DNA from: Sphingomonadaceae bacterium
Lineage (GTDB): Bacteria; Pseudomonadota; Alphaproteobacteria; Sphingomonadales; Sphingomonadaceae
Reading direction: 5' to 3'
Length of the DNA: 64,000 nt
NCBI GenBank assembly: GCA_947473355.1
Contig: CANJCQ010000008.1
Coordinates: 1 to 64,000, forward strand
Positions 46,264 through 55,648 of the stretch are shown here, piece after piece. Both the position numbers and the translations under genes were made by a program. Under the pieces are notes generated by a model. The model ran no database searches and was not told the origin of the DNA. It saw nothing but the letters and a program-made list of their open reading frames with translations. Within the stretch, counting starts at the first letter, position 1, and each line of letters begins with the position of its first letter.

Positions 46264-47019
46264 ATGTGCGTAGCCGCCCTGGCTTGGGCCGCGCATCCTC
46301 GCTGGCTGCTCGTCGCCATCGGTAACCGTGACGAATACCACCTCCGTCCCGCGGCGCCACTGGCGCGCTGGGCAAATGGCATGATCGCGGGGCAAGACCT
46401 TAAATCGGGCGGAACCTGGCTTGGCCTGACCGAAACGGGCCGCTTTGCGCTGGTCACCAACCGGCGCGGCTATGGCGATCCTGATCCCGGCAAGGCTTCA
46501 CGCGGAGAACTTGTCAGCGATCAGTTGCTCGGCACGGGGCGCTATGGCGATCCGGCGACGGCTGAGCTGGGTGACTTCAACCCTTTCAACCTGATCGTCG
46601 CTGATAGCGGAAATGCCCATTTCCTCTCGAACCGCCCGGAGCACATCCGCACCGCGTTGCCCCACGGCATCTATGGCCTCTCCAACGGCGCGCTCGACGA
46701 GCCCTGGCCCAAGACGCTCCAGCTGAAAGCCGCGCTGACTGACTGGTTGAATGCAGACACCACGGATCACGCGCCACTTTTCGCAGCACTTGCGAGCGAG
46801 AGGCTGGGCAATATGGGAGTTCATACAACAACGCCCTCCGATGTGCCGCTGGAGGCCCCCGAAACCCCGCCCTTCATTCGCAATGCGATCTATGGCACGC
46901 GCTGCTCCACGGTGGTGGTGATCGACCGGCAAGGGCGGGGCACGATCACCGAACGCCGCTTCGATGCGCAGGGTGAGGCGGCAGGAGAGACCGAACTGCC
47001 TTTCGACTGGCCGGTATAA
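46264..47019 (+). CDS. NRDE family protein (TANGO2-like)
   Basis: A 251-residue protein of the NRDE/TANGO2 family. It begins MCVAALAW with Cys at position 2, as is normal for this Ntn-hydrolase-like family, and has the IGNRDEYHLRP motif (about 19-29) that names it, followed by GTWLGLTETGRFALVTN. In eukaryotes TANGO2 has been linked to haem and lipid handling; the bacterial role is not settled. The ATG at 46264 has no clear ribosome binding site, because the sequence before it is the arm of an inverted repeat. Confidence 0.9.
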   Translation: MCVAALAWAAHPRWLLVAIGNRDEYHLRPAAPLARWANGMIAGQDLKSGGTWLGLTETGRFALVTNRRGYGDPDPGKASRGELVSDQLLGTGRYGDPATAELGDFNPFNLIVADSGNAHFLSNRPEHIRTALPHGIYGLSNGALDEPWPKTLQLKAALTDWLNADTTDHAPLFAALASERLGNMGVHTTTPSDVPLEAPETPPFIRNAIYGTRCSTVVVIDRQGRGTITERRFDAQGEAAGETELPFDWPV

Positions 47020-47361
47020 CCGCACTTGGACGGATTGGATGTCGAATGTCGAGATTCGGCAATTATGGCATGTGCGGCCATAAACAATTGATTATAATTG
47101 GAATAACGACAATTCACAATATGGAACTTTACGAACATTAGGCCAAGGCGCCATCGCCATAATGTTTCGGCAAAACTGCGCCGGGCCCAGATGCGACAAA
47201 ACCCGCGCCTTGGCGGGGCACGGGTTCAAGAAAGCACTTCACAGGATCAAAGAGCGCAGGGCCGGGAAGAGGCCTTGATGGCGCGATTCTGGCATGCGTG
47301 GGGCCCTGTAGGAAAGGGCAGAATTCAGGGGGAAATTGCACGCCTCACCGGAATTTTAGCT
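47020..47361. other. 342-bp intergenic region with AT-rich patch
   Basis: No supportable gene is seen. Bases about 47040-47140 are much richer in A and T than the surroundings (for example CAATTGATTATAATTGG) and might hold promoter-like sequence, but nothing downstream on the plus strand would use it. A hairpin at 47200-47226 fits the end of the minus-strand DUF938 gene. Confidence 0.5.
47200..47226 (-). terminator. Terminator-like hairpin downstream of DUF938 gene
   Basis: The arms AACCCGCGCC (47200-47209) and GGCACGGGTT (47217-47226) pair with one G-T pair. On the minus strand the stem is followed by TTGTCG, a short T run. It lies about 135 bases beyond the DUF938 stop. Confidence 0.55.
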
Positions 47362-47979
47362 TCACGGCAACTTGCGAAACACGACCGTCAGGTTGTTGGC
47401 CGGCATTTCCGCAACCCGCTCCAGCCGCAGCCCCCGCGCCTCGGCAAGGGCCGCCACTGCCTCCAAATCACGCAAGCCCCAGTCCGGATTGCGGCTGCGC
47501 AGATCGTGATCGAACGCTGCGTTGCTCGGCGCGATTGGCTGGCCTGCCCGGCGATAGGGGCCATAGAGGCAGAGCGGCGCACCGGCACCAAGCAGACGCC
47601 CGGCACCTTGCATCAGACCCTCGGTGGCGGCCCATGGGCTGATGTGAACCATGTTGATGCAGACCAGCGCATCGGCGCGGGCAATCGGCCACACGGGCGC
47701 TGCGGCATCAAGCGCGATGGGCGGCAAAACATTGTCCAGCCCTGCCGCTTGTGACCAGGCGGCAATCGAGCGCAAGGCATCGGGCGAGGGATCGGAGGGC
47801 TGCCAGACAAGACCCGGCAAGGCGCGGGCGAAATGCACGGCATGCTCGCCGGTGCCGCTCGCCACTTCCAGCACCAGCCCGCTCCCAGGCAGCTCTTCGC
47901 GCAGGAGTGTGAGGATCGGCTCGCGATTGCGCTCTGTCGCCGGGGCAGTGCGGCGCTCGTCTTCAGCTTCCAAGGTCAT
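47362..47979 (-). CDS. DUF938 SAM-dependent methyltransferase-like protein
   Basis: A 205-residue class I methyltransferase-fold protein of the DUF938 family. The segments PATERNREPILTLL, LEVASGTGEHAVHFA (SAM loop, about 37-51), WQPSDPSP and NMVHISPWAATEGL are characteristic. The natural substrate is unknown. ATG 47979 fits the family start; earlier in-frame codons are not conserved. It diverges from the small gene at 48047 with a 67-bp gap. Confidence 0.9.
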   Translation of the reverse strand: MTLEAEDERRTAPATERNREPILTLLREELPGSGLVLEVASGTGEHAVHFARALPGLVWQPSDPSPDALRSIAAWSQAAGLDNVLPPIALDAAAPVWPIARADALVCINMVHISPWAATEGLMQGAGRLLGAGAPLCLYGPYRRAGQPIAPSNAAFDHDLRSRNPDWGLRDLEAVAALAEARGLRLERVAEMPANNLTVVFRKLP

Positions 47980-48046
47980 TTTTCCTGTGTCATTCCTTGC
48001 AGGCCCGCCGTAAGCGACTCGGCTCTTATGCCCTGCGGAGGATGCC

Positions 48047-48298
48047 ATGGAACTCTATGAAAGCGAACTGGCCCAGGCCAAGGCGCGCATTGCCGCCACA
48101 AGCCAGTCGCCTGACCAATTCACTTTCGCAATGGAATATCTGCCGCCCGATCCCGACGGCGGCGGCATGTTCACGGTGCAGTATGAGGTGCGCATTGCCC
48201 ATGCGAAATCCGGGAAGAGCAAGAGACTGATCGGCGGCATCGGCATGGGCTGGGTCGAGCGGTTCGAGGAGTTGCTGGGCGAGGGCTATTTCGACTGA
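48047..48298 (+). CDS. Small conserved-looking protein of unknown function
   Basis: An 83-residue protein without a recognised domain. The ATG has a strong GGAGG 6 bases upstream. The sequence has an N-terminal amphipathic helix (ESELAQAKARIAA), a central strand-like part (GGGMFTVQYEVRIAHAKSGK) and ends GWVERFEELLGEGYFD. No signal peptide or membrane helix is visible. Coding character and the strong ribosome binding site make it a likely real gene. It stands between DUF938 and purB. Confidence 0.68.
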   Translation: MELYESELAQAKARIAATSQSPDQFTFAMEYLPPDPDGGGMFTVQYEVRIAHAKSGKSKRLIGGIGMGWVERFEELLGEGYFD

Positions 48299-48372
48299 GG
48301 CAACCCCCCGCCCTTGCCATCCCCGCCCCCTCCCCCTAGCGGCTCCCTCATCGAAGAAACCCGGAGTCGAAC

Positions 48373-49686
48373 ATGGTCCCCCGCTACGCCCGCCCCGCAA
48401 TGACCGCGATCTGGGAGCCGGAAATGCGCTATCGCATCTGGTTCGAGATCGAGGCCCATGCCACCGACAAGCTGGGTGAGCTGGGCGTTGTGCCGGCAAG
48501 CGCGGGCAAAGCGCTATGGGACTGGTGGAAGACCAATCCAAAAATCGATGTTGCCGCTATCGATGCCATCGAGGCCGTGACCAAGCATGACGTGATCGCC
48601 TTTCTTGACTGGGTTGCCCAGCAGGTCGGCCCCGAAGCGCGCTTCATGCATCAGGGGATGACCAGCTCTGACGTGCTCGACACCACGCTGTCAGTGCAGC
48701 TGGCGCGGGCTTCGGACATTCTGATCGCGGACCTCGACGCGCTCCTCGCCGCAATCAAGCGCCGGGCCGAGGAGCACAAGTATACGCCTACCATCGGCCG
48801 CAGCCACGGCATCCATGCCGAGCCGACCACTTTCGGGATCAAGCTGGCCGAAGCCTATGCCGAATTCAGCCGGGCTAGGGCGCGGCTGGTGGTGGCGCGC
48901 GCTGAAATCGCCACTTGCGCCATTTCCGGCGCGGTCGGCACTTTCGCCAACATTGACCCGTCGGTTGAAGACTATGTTGCGGAGAAGCTCGGCCTCGCCA
49001 TCGAGCCGGTCTCGACGCAAGTCATCCCGCGTGATCGCCATGCGATGTATTTCGCCACGCTGGGCGTGATCGCCAGCTCGATCGAACGCGTCGCCACCGA
49101 AGTGCGCCACTTGCAGCGCACCGAAGTGCTGGAGGCGGAGGAATATTTCTCGCCCGGCCAGAAGGGCAGCTCGGCCATGCCGCACAAGCGCAATCCGGTG
49201 CTGACCGAGAACCTCACCGGTCTTGCCCGTGTCGTCCGCTCGGCCGTCACCCCGGCGCTGGAAAACGTCGCGCTGTGGCATGAGCGCGACATTTCACATA
49301 GCTCGGTCGAACGCTACATTGGCCCCGATGCCACGATCACGCTCGATTTCGCGCTGGCCCGGCTGACCGGGGTGATCGACAAGCTGCTGGTTTACCCCGA
49401 GCGCATGCAGAAGAACCTCGACCGCATGGGCGGTCTGGTCCATTCGCAGCGGGTGCTGCTGGCGCTGACGCAAGCCGGGCTCAGCCGCGACGACAGCTAT
49501 CGCCTCGTCCAGCGCAATGCGATGAAGGTGTGGGAAAGCGACGGCGCGCTGTCGCTGCTCGAGCTGCTCAAGGCCGATCCGGAAGTGAGCGCGGCAATGA
49601 CGGCGAGCGAGCTGGAGGACAAATTCAACCTCGATTATCATTTCAAGGCAGTCGACCGGATCTTCGAGCGGGTGTTTGGGTCATAA
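48373..49686 (+). CDS. purB: Adenylosuccinate lyase
   Basis: A 437-residue enzyme of the fumarase/aspartase superfamily that acts twice in purine synthesis, on SAICAR and on adenylosuccinate. The signature loop SSAMPHKRNP (about 268-277) carries the catalytic Ser, and other family segments are HQGMTSSDVLDT, GRSHGIHAEPTTFG and ERDISHSSVERY. Length is normal. It is preceded by a pyrimidine-rich gap and followed directly by an inverted-repeat element. Confidence 0.97.
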   Translation: MVPRYARPAMTAIWEPEMRYRIWFEIEAHATDKLGELGVVPASAGKALWDWWKTNPKIDVAAIDAIEAVTKHDVIAFLDWVAQQVGPEARFMHQGMTSSDVLDTTLSVQLARASDILIADLDALLAAIKRRAEEHKYTPTIGRSHGIHAEPTTFGIKLAEAYAEFSRARARLVVARAEIATCAISGAVGTFANIDPSVEDYVAEKLGLAIEPVSTQVIPRDRHAMYFATLGVIASSIERVATEVRHLQRTEVLEAEEYFSPGQKGSSAMPHKRNPVLTENLTGLARVVRSAVTPALENVALWHERDISHSSVERYIGPDATITLDFALARLTGVIDKLLVYPERMQKNLDRMGGLVHSQRVLLALTQAGLSRDDSYRLVQRNAMKVWESDGALSLLELLKADPEVSAAMTASELEDKFNLDYHFKAVDRIFERVFGS

Positions 49687-49805
49687 ATCCTCCCCGAGCT
49701 TGCTCGGGGAGGTGGCGGCCACGTAGTGGCTGACGGAGGGGCATCCCCCCTCCACCACCGACTGCGTCGGCGGCCCCCCTCCCCGAGACAAGCTCGGGGA
49801 GGATT
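49686..49805. repeat. 120-bp element with 17-bp terminal inverted repeats after purB
   Basis: AATCCTCCCCGAGCTTG (49686-49702) and its exact inverse complement (49789-49805) bound the unit. Each end also forms an internal CTCCCCGAG/CTCGGGGAG hairpin. The left repeat begins at the last base of the purB stop codon. No open frame lies inside. Confidence 0.8.
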
Positions 49806-49885
49806 GAGAGAGGCCACCCTTCCCTTCACCGCCAATCCCGCCTAGCATTGCCCCGAAGGTTAGAGGCGGGAACTGGAGGAATGCC

Positions 49886-50233
49886 ATGCAGATCATCCGT
49901 ACTATCGTGTGGGTGCTGGTCGTTGTCGCGCTGGGGCTGTTTTCGCTGAACAACTGGAATCCGGTTGAAATCAAAATCTGGGACAGCCTGATTCTCGAAA
50001 CCAAGCTGCCGGCCCTTGTCATGGCTTCCTTCCTGTTGGGCCTTGCGCCGATGTGGCTGCTGGCCAAGGCGGGCAAATGGCGGATGAGCCGGCGGATCAA
50101 TGCGCTGGAGAATTCGGTCCGCGCCAATGCTGCCCCACCTCCGACATCAGCGCCGCCACTGGCCACATCCAGCCAGCTCGAAGCGGCCACCCCTGCTACG
50201 CCCGTAGCTCCTCCAGAAAGCCCGACAGTCTGA
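49886..50233 (+). CDS. LapA-domain (DUF1049) membrane protein
   Basis: A 115-residue protein with two hydrophobic helices, IIRTIVWVLVVVALGLFSLNNW and LPALVMASFLLGLAPMWLLAKAG, separated by a short segment, then a charged helix (RMSRRINALENSV) and a Pro/Ala/Thr-rich tail. This is the DUF1049/LapA layout; in E. coli LapA acts with LapB in lipopolysaccharide control, but alphaproteobacterial members are untested. The gene lies one base before pyrF and probably shares its operon. Confidence 0.85.
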   Translation: MQIIRTIVWVLVVVALGLFSLNNWNPVEIKIWDSLILETKLPALVMASFLLGLAPMWLLAKAGKWRMSRRINALENSVRANAAPPPTSAPPLATSSQLEAATPATPVAPPESPTV

Positions 50234-50234
50234 T

Positions 50235-50942
50235 ATGTCCAATCCCATCTATCTCGCGCTCGACCTGCCCCGTCTCGATGCCGCCGAAGCGCTTGCACGC
50301 AAGGTCAAGGATCATGTCGGCGGGCTCAAGCTGGGCCTCGAATTCTTCTGCGCGCATGGCCATCACGGGGTTCACGAGATCCACAAGCTTGGCCTGCCAA
50401 TCTTTCTAGATCTGAAGCTGCACGACATCCCCAACACCGTCGCCGCCGCGATGCAGGCGATCCATGTGCTCGAACCGGCCATCGTCACGGTCCATGCAGC
50501 TGGTGGCCGGGCGATGATGGAAGATGCCAAGGCTGCGGCAGGCGAGCATTGCAAGGTGGTGGCAGTCACTGTGCTGACAAGCCTCGACGAGAATGACCTC
50601 GCCCGCACCGGGATCAGCGGCAATCCGCACGATCAAGCCCTGCGGCTGGCAAGCCTCGCCCACGAAGCCGGGCTCGACGGCATTGTCTGCTCGGGCCACG
50701 AAGTCGGCGCAATTCATGCGCAGTGGAAGGACGGCTTCTTTATCGTCCCCGGCCTGCGCCCGGCGAACGGCAATCTGGCCGACCAGAAGCGCCCTGTCGC
50801 TGGCGCTGCTGGCGACCAGAAGAGAATTGTAACGCCGCGCGAGGCGCGCGATGCCGGGGCCAGCGTGCTGGTCATCGGCCGCCCGATCAGCCGCGCCGAG
50901 GATCCGGCAGCAGCAGCGCGGGCGATCGAAGGTACGCTGTAG
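50235..50942 (+). CDS. pyrF: Orotidine 5'-phosphate decarboxylase
   Basis: A 235-residue enzyme making UMP. The catalytic loop is FLDLKLHDIPNTV (about 56-68) with the Lys-Asp pair, after KLGLEFF; phosphate binding uses VPGLRP and the later VIGRPISRA. Length is normal. It starts one base after the LapA-like gene and is followed 35 bases later by trpF. Confidence 0.96.
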   Translation: MSNPIYLALDLPRLDAAEALARKVKDHVGGLKLGLEFFCAHGHHGVHEIHKLGLPIFLDLKLHDIPNTVAAAMQAIHVLEPAIVTVHAAGGRAMMEDAKAAAGEHCKVVAVTVLTSLDENDLARTGISGNPHDQALRLASLAHEAGLDGIVCSGHEVGAIHAQWKDGFFIVPGLRPANGNLADQKRPVAGAAGDQKRIVTPREARDAGASVLVIGRPISRAEDPAAAARAIEGTL

Positions 50943-50977
50943 CTCGACTCAAGCTGCCGTTGCGCTATGGGCAAACT

Positions 50978-51609
50978 ATGCCAGCACTAGCCATCAAAAT
51001 CTGCGGTATCACGACGTCGGATACCCTTGATGCTGCGATTCGCGCGGGCGCCGACTACGTGGGATTCAACTTCTTCCCACCGAGTCCACGCCATCTGCAG
51101 TTGACCGATGCGGCGGCGCTGGCTGCCCGCGCCGAAGGGCGCATCACCCGCGTCGGCGTTTTTGTCGATCCTAGCGACGATCTTTTGCGCGACGCCATAG
51201 GTGCAGGACGGCTGGATGCCGTTCAGCTTCACCGCGTTACCGCAGCACGACGCGCGGCGACAATGCAACAATTCCGCTTGCCTGTGTGGGCAGTGGTTGA
51301 AGTGAGCAAGCCAGGCGATCTCGCTGCACGCGGTCATCTCGAAGCTGCCGACCGGGTTATCTACGACGCCAAGACGCCTAAGAATGCAGCGCTTCCAGGC
51401 GGCATGGGTTTGGTCTTCGATTGGTCGTTGCTAAGTGGATTGTCGCATCCTTGGCCCTGGGGCCTTGCCGGGGGCCTGACGCCGGACAATGTCGCCGAGG
51501 CAGCGCGGCTCACCGGCGCGCCCTTGGTCGATACTTCCTCGGGCGTCGAAAGCGCGCCGGGCGTCAAGGACGTGGACAAGATCGCTGCCTTCTGCAAAGC
51601 GGCCACACT

Positions 51610-51613
<4 letters not shown>
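50978..51613 (+). CDS. trpF: Phosphoribosylanthranilate isomerase
   Basis: A 211-residue TIM-barrel isomerase of tryptophan synthesis. Catalytic Cys is in IKICGITT (residues 7-14), followed by [22 protein letters not shown], and the C-terminal GGLTPDNV and [14 protein letters not shown], with the catalytic Asp in YDAKTPKN or DTSSGVE by family alignment. ATG 50978 gives the standard start. Its TGA overlaps the trpB ATG. Confidence 0.96.
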
Positions 51614-52821
<1,208 letters not shown>

Positions 52822-52822
52822 A

Positions 52823-53245
52823 AGCCCTCTCACCTTCAGGGGAGAGGGGGACTCAGGAATTATGCGAGACCCACGCCTGACCAAATATGCCAAGGCAAAC
52901 CGCAAGCAAATGTCCGAGCCTGCGATGCGGATGTGGCTGCAACTGCGAGCCAAACGGCTTGAAAGTGTGAAGTTCTATCGGGAAAAGGTGATCGGCGACT
53001 ACATTGCCGACTTTGCTGCCAACTCGCCGAAGCTGGTCATAGAGATTGATGGCGATACGCACGATGTGGACGATGACCTTGACCGGATCAGAACGGGCTA
53101 TTTGGAGCAGCGGGGATACCGGGTAGTGCGCTATACAAACTTGGACGTGATGCAGAATATCGAAGGTGTCTTGATGCATTTGACTGAAGTTATTGCGGGA
53201 ATGCGGCCCCCTCTCCCAACCCTCTCCCCTGAAGGGGAGAGGGCT
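52823..53245. mobile_element. DUF559 cassette with 26-base terminal inverted repeats
   Basis: The segment between trpB and trpA is bounded by 52823-52848 and 53220-53245, which are inverse complements at 25 of 26 positions, and each arm is itself a CCTCTCCCC-TGA-GGGGAGAGG hairpin. The only gene inside is a DUF559 endonuclease-like gene whose last codons are written in the right arm. No transposase is present. The structure suggests a gene cassette or repeat-borne endonuclease inserted between two coupled trp genes. Confidence 0.75.
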
Positions 53246-53248
53246 TGA
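52862..53248 (+). CDS. DUF559 domain protein (Vsr/restriction-endonuclease-like)
   Basis: A 128-residue protein of the DUF559 family, with a very-short-patch-repair-like endonuclease fold. The core is seen: SEPAMRMWLQLRAK, FYREKVIGDYIADFAA and LVIEIDGDTHD, giving the D...E-x-D metal-binding pattern, then GYLEQRGYRVVRYTNLDV. The end, RPPLPTLSPEGERA, is translated repeat sequence. Its TGA shares a base with the trpA ATG (TGATG), so the insertion keeps trpA coupled to an upstream gene. The coding DNA is visibly less GC-rich than its trp neighbours. DNA target and activity are unknown. Confidence 0.88.
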   Translation: MRDPRLTKYAKANRKQMSEPAMRMWLQLRAKRLESVKFYREKVIGDYIADFAANSPKLVIEIDGDTHDVDDDLDRIRTGYLEQRGYRVVRYTNLDVMQNIEGVLMHLTEVIAGMRPPLPTLSPEGERA

Positions 53249-54030
53249 TGTCGCGCTTTGACGCCGCCTTCGCGCGCGGCCCCGCTCTCGTCACTTTCGT
53301 CACCGCTGGCGATGGCCCCACCTCTGCGATCCTTGACGCGCTGGTCGAAGGCGGAACGGATGTGATCGAACTCGGCATGCCGTTCACCGATCCGATGGCC
53401 GATGGCCCGGCGATCCAGGCGGGCAATCTGCGTTCGCTGGGCGCGGGCACGAAGACGGCGGACATCTTCCACATCGCCGCCGACTTCCGCGCGCGGCACC
53501 CGGAGGTGCCGGTGGTGCTGATGGGCTATGCCAATCCGATGACCACGCGAGGGCCGGCATGGTTTGCCAACGAGTGCCAGAAGGCCGGCGTCGATGGTGC
53601 CATTTGCGTCGATCTGCCGCCCGAGGAAGACCCTGATCTCGGGCCGCAACTGCGCGCGGCAGGCGTCTCGCTGATCCGCCTCGCCACCCCGACCAGCGAT
53701 GCCGCGCGGCTGCCGACGATCCTCAAGGATACCTCGGGCTTCCTTTATTATGTCGCGGTTGCCGGGATCACCGGCAAGCAGCAGGCAGCGCTGGGCTCGA
53801 TCGAGGAGGCCGTGGCGCGGCTCAAGGCGGCGACGGATATTCCCATTGTGGTCGGCTTCGGCGTGCGCACGCCGGAACAGGCAGGTGCCATCGCCAAGGT
53901 CGCGGACGGCGTAGTCGTTGGCTCGGCACTGGTCGAACTGGTGGCCGAGCACGGCGCAAACGCGGCCGGGCCGATCCGGGATTATACCAGGGCGCTGGCG
54001 GATGCGGTGCATTCGGCGCGAAATGGGTGA
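53248..54030 (+). CDS. trpA: Tryptophan synthase alpha subunit
   Basis: A 260-residue TIM-barrel lyase that releases indole for TrpB. The catalytic Glu is in VIELGMPFTDPMADGP (about 47-62), with Asp in GAICVDLPPEED, and the phosphate site in FGVRTPEQA and GVVVGSALVEL. ATG 53248 overlaps the DUF559 stop; an upstream TTG at 53245 is unlikely. The accD gene that follows trpA in many alphaproteobacteria is absent here. Confidence 0.97.
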   Translation: MSRFDAAFARGPALVTFVTAGDGPTSAILDALVEGGTDVIELGMPFTDPMADGPAIQAGNLRSLGAGTKTADIFHIAADFRARHPEVPVVLMGYANPMTTRGPAWFANECQKAGVDGAICVDLPPEEDPDLGPQLRAAGVSLIRLATPTSDAARLPTILKDTSGFLYYVAVAGITGKQQAALGSIEEAVARLKAATDIPIVVGFGVRTPEQAGAIAKVADGVVVGSALVELVAEHGANAAGPIRDYTRALADAVHSARNG

Positions 54031-54052
54031 CGCACCCCCTTCTCTTTAGTTT

Positions 54053-54192
54053 CGTCACCCTGAACTTGTTTCAGGGTCTATCGTGCCGCAAGTTCAGTGC
54101 TCTCCGGCCATGCGCTAACCGAGCGGTTTGCTCTTGAAAACCACACTCCGGTCGCGCGGAGAAATGGGCCCTGAAACAAGTTCAGGGTGACG
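54053..54192. repeat. 140-bp element with perfect 24-bp terminal inverted repeats
   Basis: The arms 54053-54076 and 54169-54192 are exact inverse complements, reading CGTCACCCTGAACTTG at the outer edge, around 92 bases with no open frame. This is a small non-autonomous repeat unit. It fills most of the 181 bases between trpA and folC. Confidence 0.85.
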
Positions 54193-54211
54193 GAATTTGG
54201 GAGTTTGCGGT

Positions 54212-55633
54212 GTGAGAGACTTCGCCATCTCGGACAATCCGGCGGTTCAGGCCCAGCTTGATCGCCTCGGCGCGCTGATCTTGCCGCAGGGGCGATTCGG
54301 GCTGGAGACGATTACCGCACTGCTCACCCGCCTCGGCGATCCGCAGCGCCGCCTGCCGCCCACTTTCCATGTCGCCGGAACCAACGGCAAGGGCTCTACC
54401 TGCGCCTATCTGCGTGCCATGCTCGAAGCGCAGGGGCTCACCGTCCACTCTGCAACCAAGCCGCATCTGGTGCGCTATAACGAGCGTATCCGCATTGCCG
54501 GGAAGCTGGTCGAGGATGATCTGCTGGCCGCGCTTCTGGCAGAAGTGCTGGATGCTGGCGCGGACCTCGAGCCCAGCTTTTTCGAAGTCACTGCCGCCGC
54601 TGCCTTCCTCGCCTTCGCCCGCATTCCCGCCGATGCCTGCGTTATCGAAGTCGGCCTTGGTGGGCGGTTCGATGCGACCAATGTGCTGGAGCGCCCCGCT
54701 GCCTGCGGCATTGCAACGCTTGGGATAGACCACGAGGCCTTCCTGCTGCGCCCCGAGGAGGGCGTGCCGACTGTTCCGCTTGAGCGGATCGCCTTCGAGA
54801 AAGCCAGCATCGCCAAGCCGGGTGTGCCGCTGGTGACGCAGAATTATGGCATCGATCTGGCCAGGACCATCATGACAGTCGCCAAAGCAGCTGGCTCGCC
54901 TGTCATCATGCGCGGTGTGCATTGGCGGGCTCAGGCTGGCGAGACCATCGAATATGGCGACGCGCAGGGCAAATTGAGCCTGCCCTTGCCGACTCTGGTC
55001 GGCGCGCATCAGGCGGATAATGCTGCGCTGGCGGTGGCCATGCTGCGGCATCAGGATCAGGTATCGGTTACACCCGAAGCTATGGCGGAAGGTATTCGTT
55101 CGGCAAAGTGGCCAGCGCGGTTGCAACTGCTGGGTGAGGGTCCGCTGACCGCCATGGTGCCGGGACGGAAAGTCTGGCTGGATGGCGGGCATAATCCGGA
55201 TGCGGGGGTGGCAATCGCGCGGTTCTTTGGGGCTGATCTCGCGCATGGCCCTTCGCCCTTCGACAGGCTCAGGATGAGCTCAGGCCGAGCGGGATTTGAT
55301 TCTGATCCAGGCTCATGCCCCGCTCAGCCTGAGCCTGTCGAAGGCCGCCCGCAACAGATCCACCTCATCATCGGCATGCTGGAGAACAAGGATCCCGGCG
55401 CATTGGTCGCGCCGCTGCAGGGAAAGCTGCGTAGCCTGTCGGTGGTGCCAGCGCCGGGCCACCTCGCCCATGCGCCAGAGGACTTTGCTCCGCACACGCA
55501 CTTGCCGGTGCGCGGGTTTGGCAATGTCAGCGATGCACTGGCCAGCCTACCGCCAGATGGCCATGTGCTGATCGCTGGCTCGCTCTATCTCGCGGGCGAA
55601 GTGCTGCGGCTTAACCGTGAACTGCCGGACTGA
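54212..55633 (+). CDS. folC: Folylpolyglutamate synthase / dihydrofolate synthase, with repeat-derived insertion
   Basis: A 473-residue ATP-dependent ligase adding glutamate to folates. The P-loop is VAGTNGKGST (about 54-63), with HLVRYNERIRI, EVGLGGRFDATN, LGIDHEAFL and LDGGHNPDAG following. GTG 54212 starts 19 bases after a repeat element. Residues about 348-380 are not FolC-like: they read FDRLRMSS at one end and PEPVEG at the other and are encoded by a palindromic repeat inserted in frame just after the DGGHNPDAG domain. The rest is collinear with the family, so the enzyme is probably still active. Confidence 0.94.
   Translation: MRDFAISDNPAVQAQLDRLGALILPQGRFGLETITALLTRLGDPQRRLPPTFHVAGTNGKGSTCAYLRAMLEAQGLTVHSATKPHLVRYNERIRIAGKLVEDDLLAALLAEVLDAGADLEPSFFEVTAAAAFLAFARIPADACVIEVGLGGRFDATNVLERPAACGIATLGIDHEAFLLRPEEGVPTVPLERIAFEKASIAKPGVPLVTQNYGIDLARTIMTVAKAAGSPVIMRGVHWRAQAGETIEYGDAQGKLSLPLPTLVGAHQADNAALAVAMLRHQDQVSVTPEAMAEGIRSAKWPARLQLLGEGPLTAMVPGRKVWLDGGHNPDAGVAIARFFGADLAHGPSPFDRLRMSSGRAGFDSDPGSCPAQPEPVEGRPQQIHLIIGMLENKDPGALVAPLQGKLRSLSVVPAPGHLAHAPEDFAPHTHLPVRGFGNVSDALASLPPDGHVLIAGSLYLAGEVLRLNRELPD
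55257..55344. repeat. Palindromic repeat translated in frame within folC
   Basis: CTTCGACAGGCTCAGG (55258-55273) and its exact inverse complement (55328-55343) bound an element of about 88 bases. A single arm of the same family occurs at 19765-19790. The insertion adds roughly 30 codons to folC without a stop or frameshift. Confidence 0.88.
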
Positions 55634-55648
55634 TCACTGCCAGACTAA

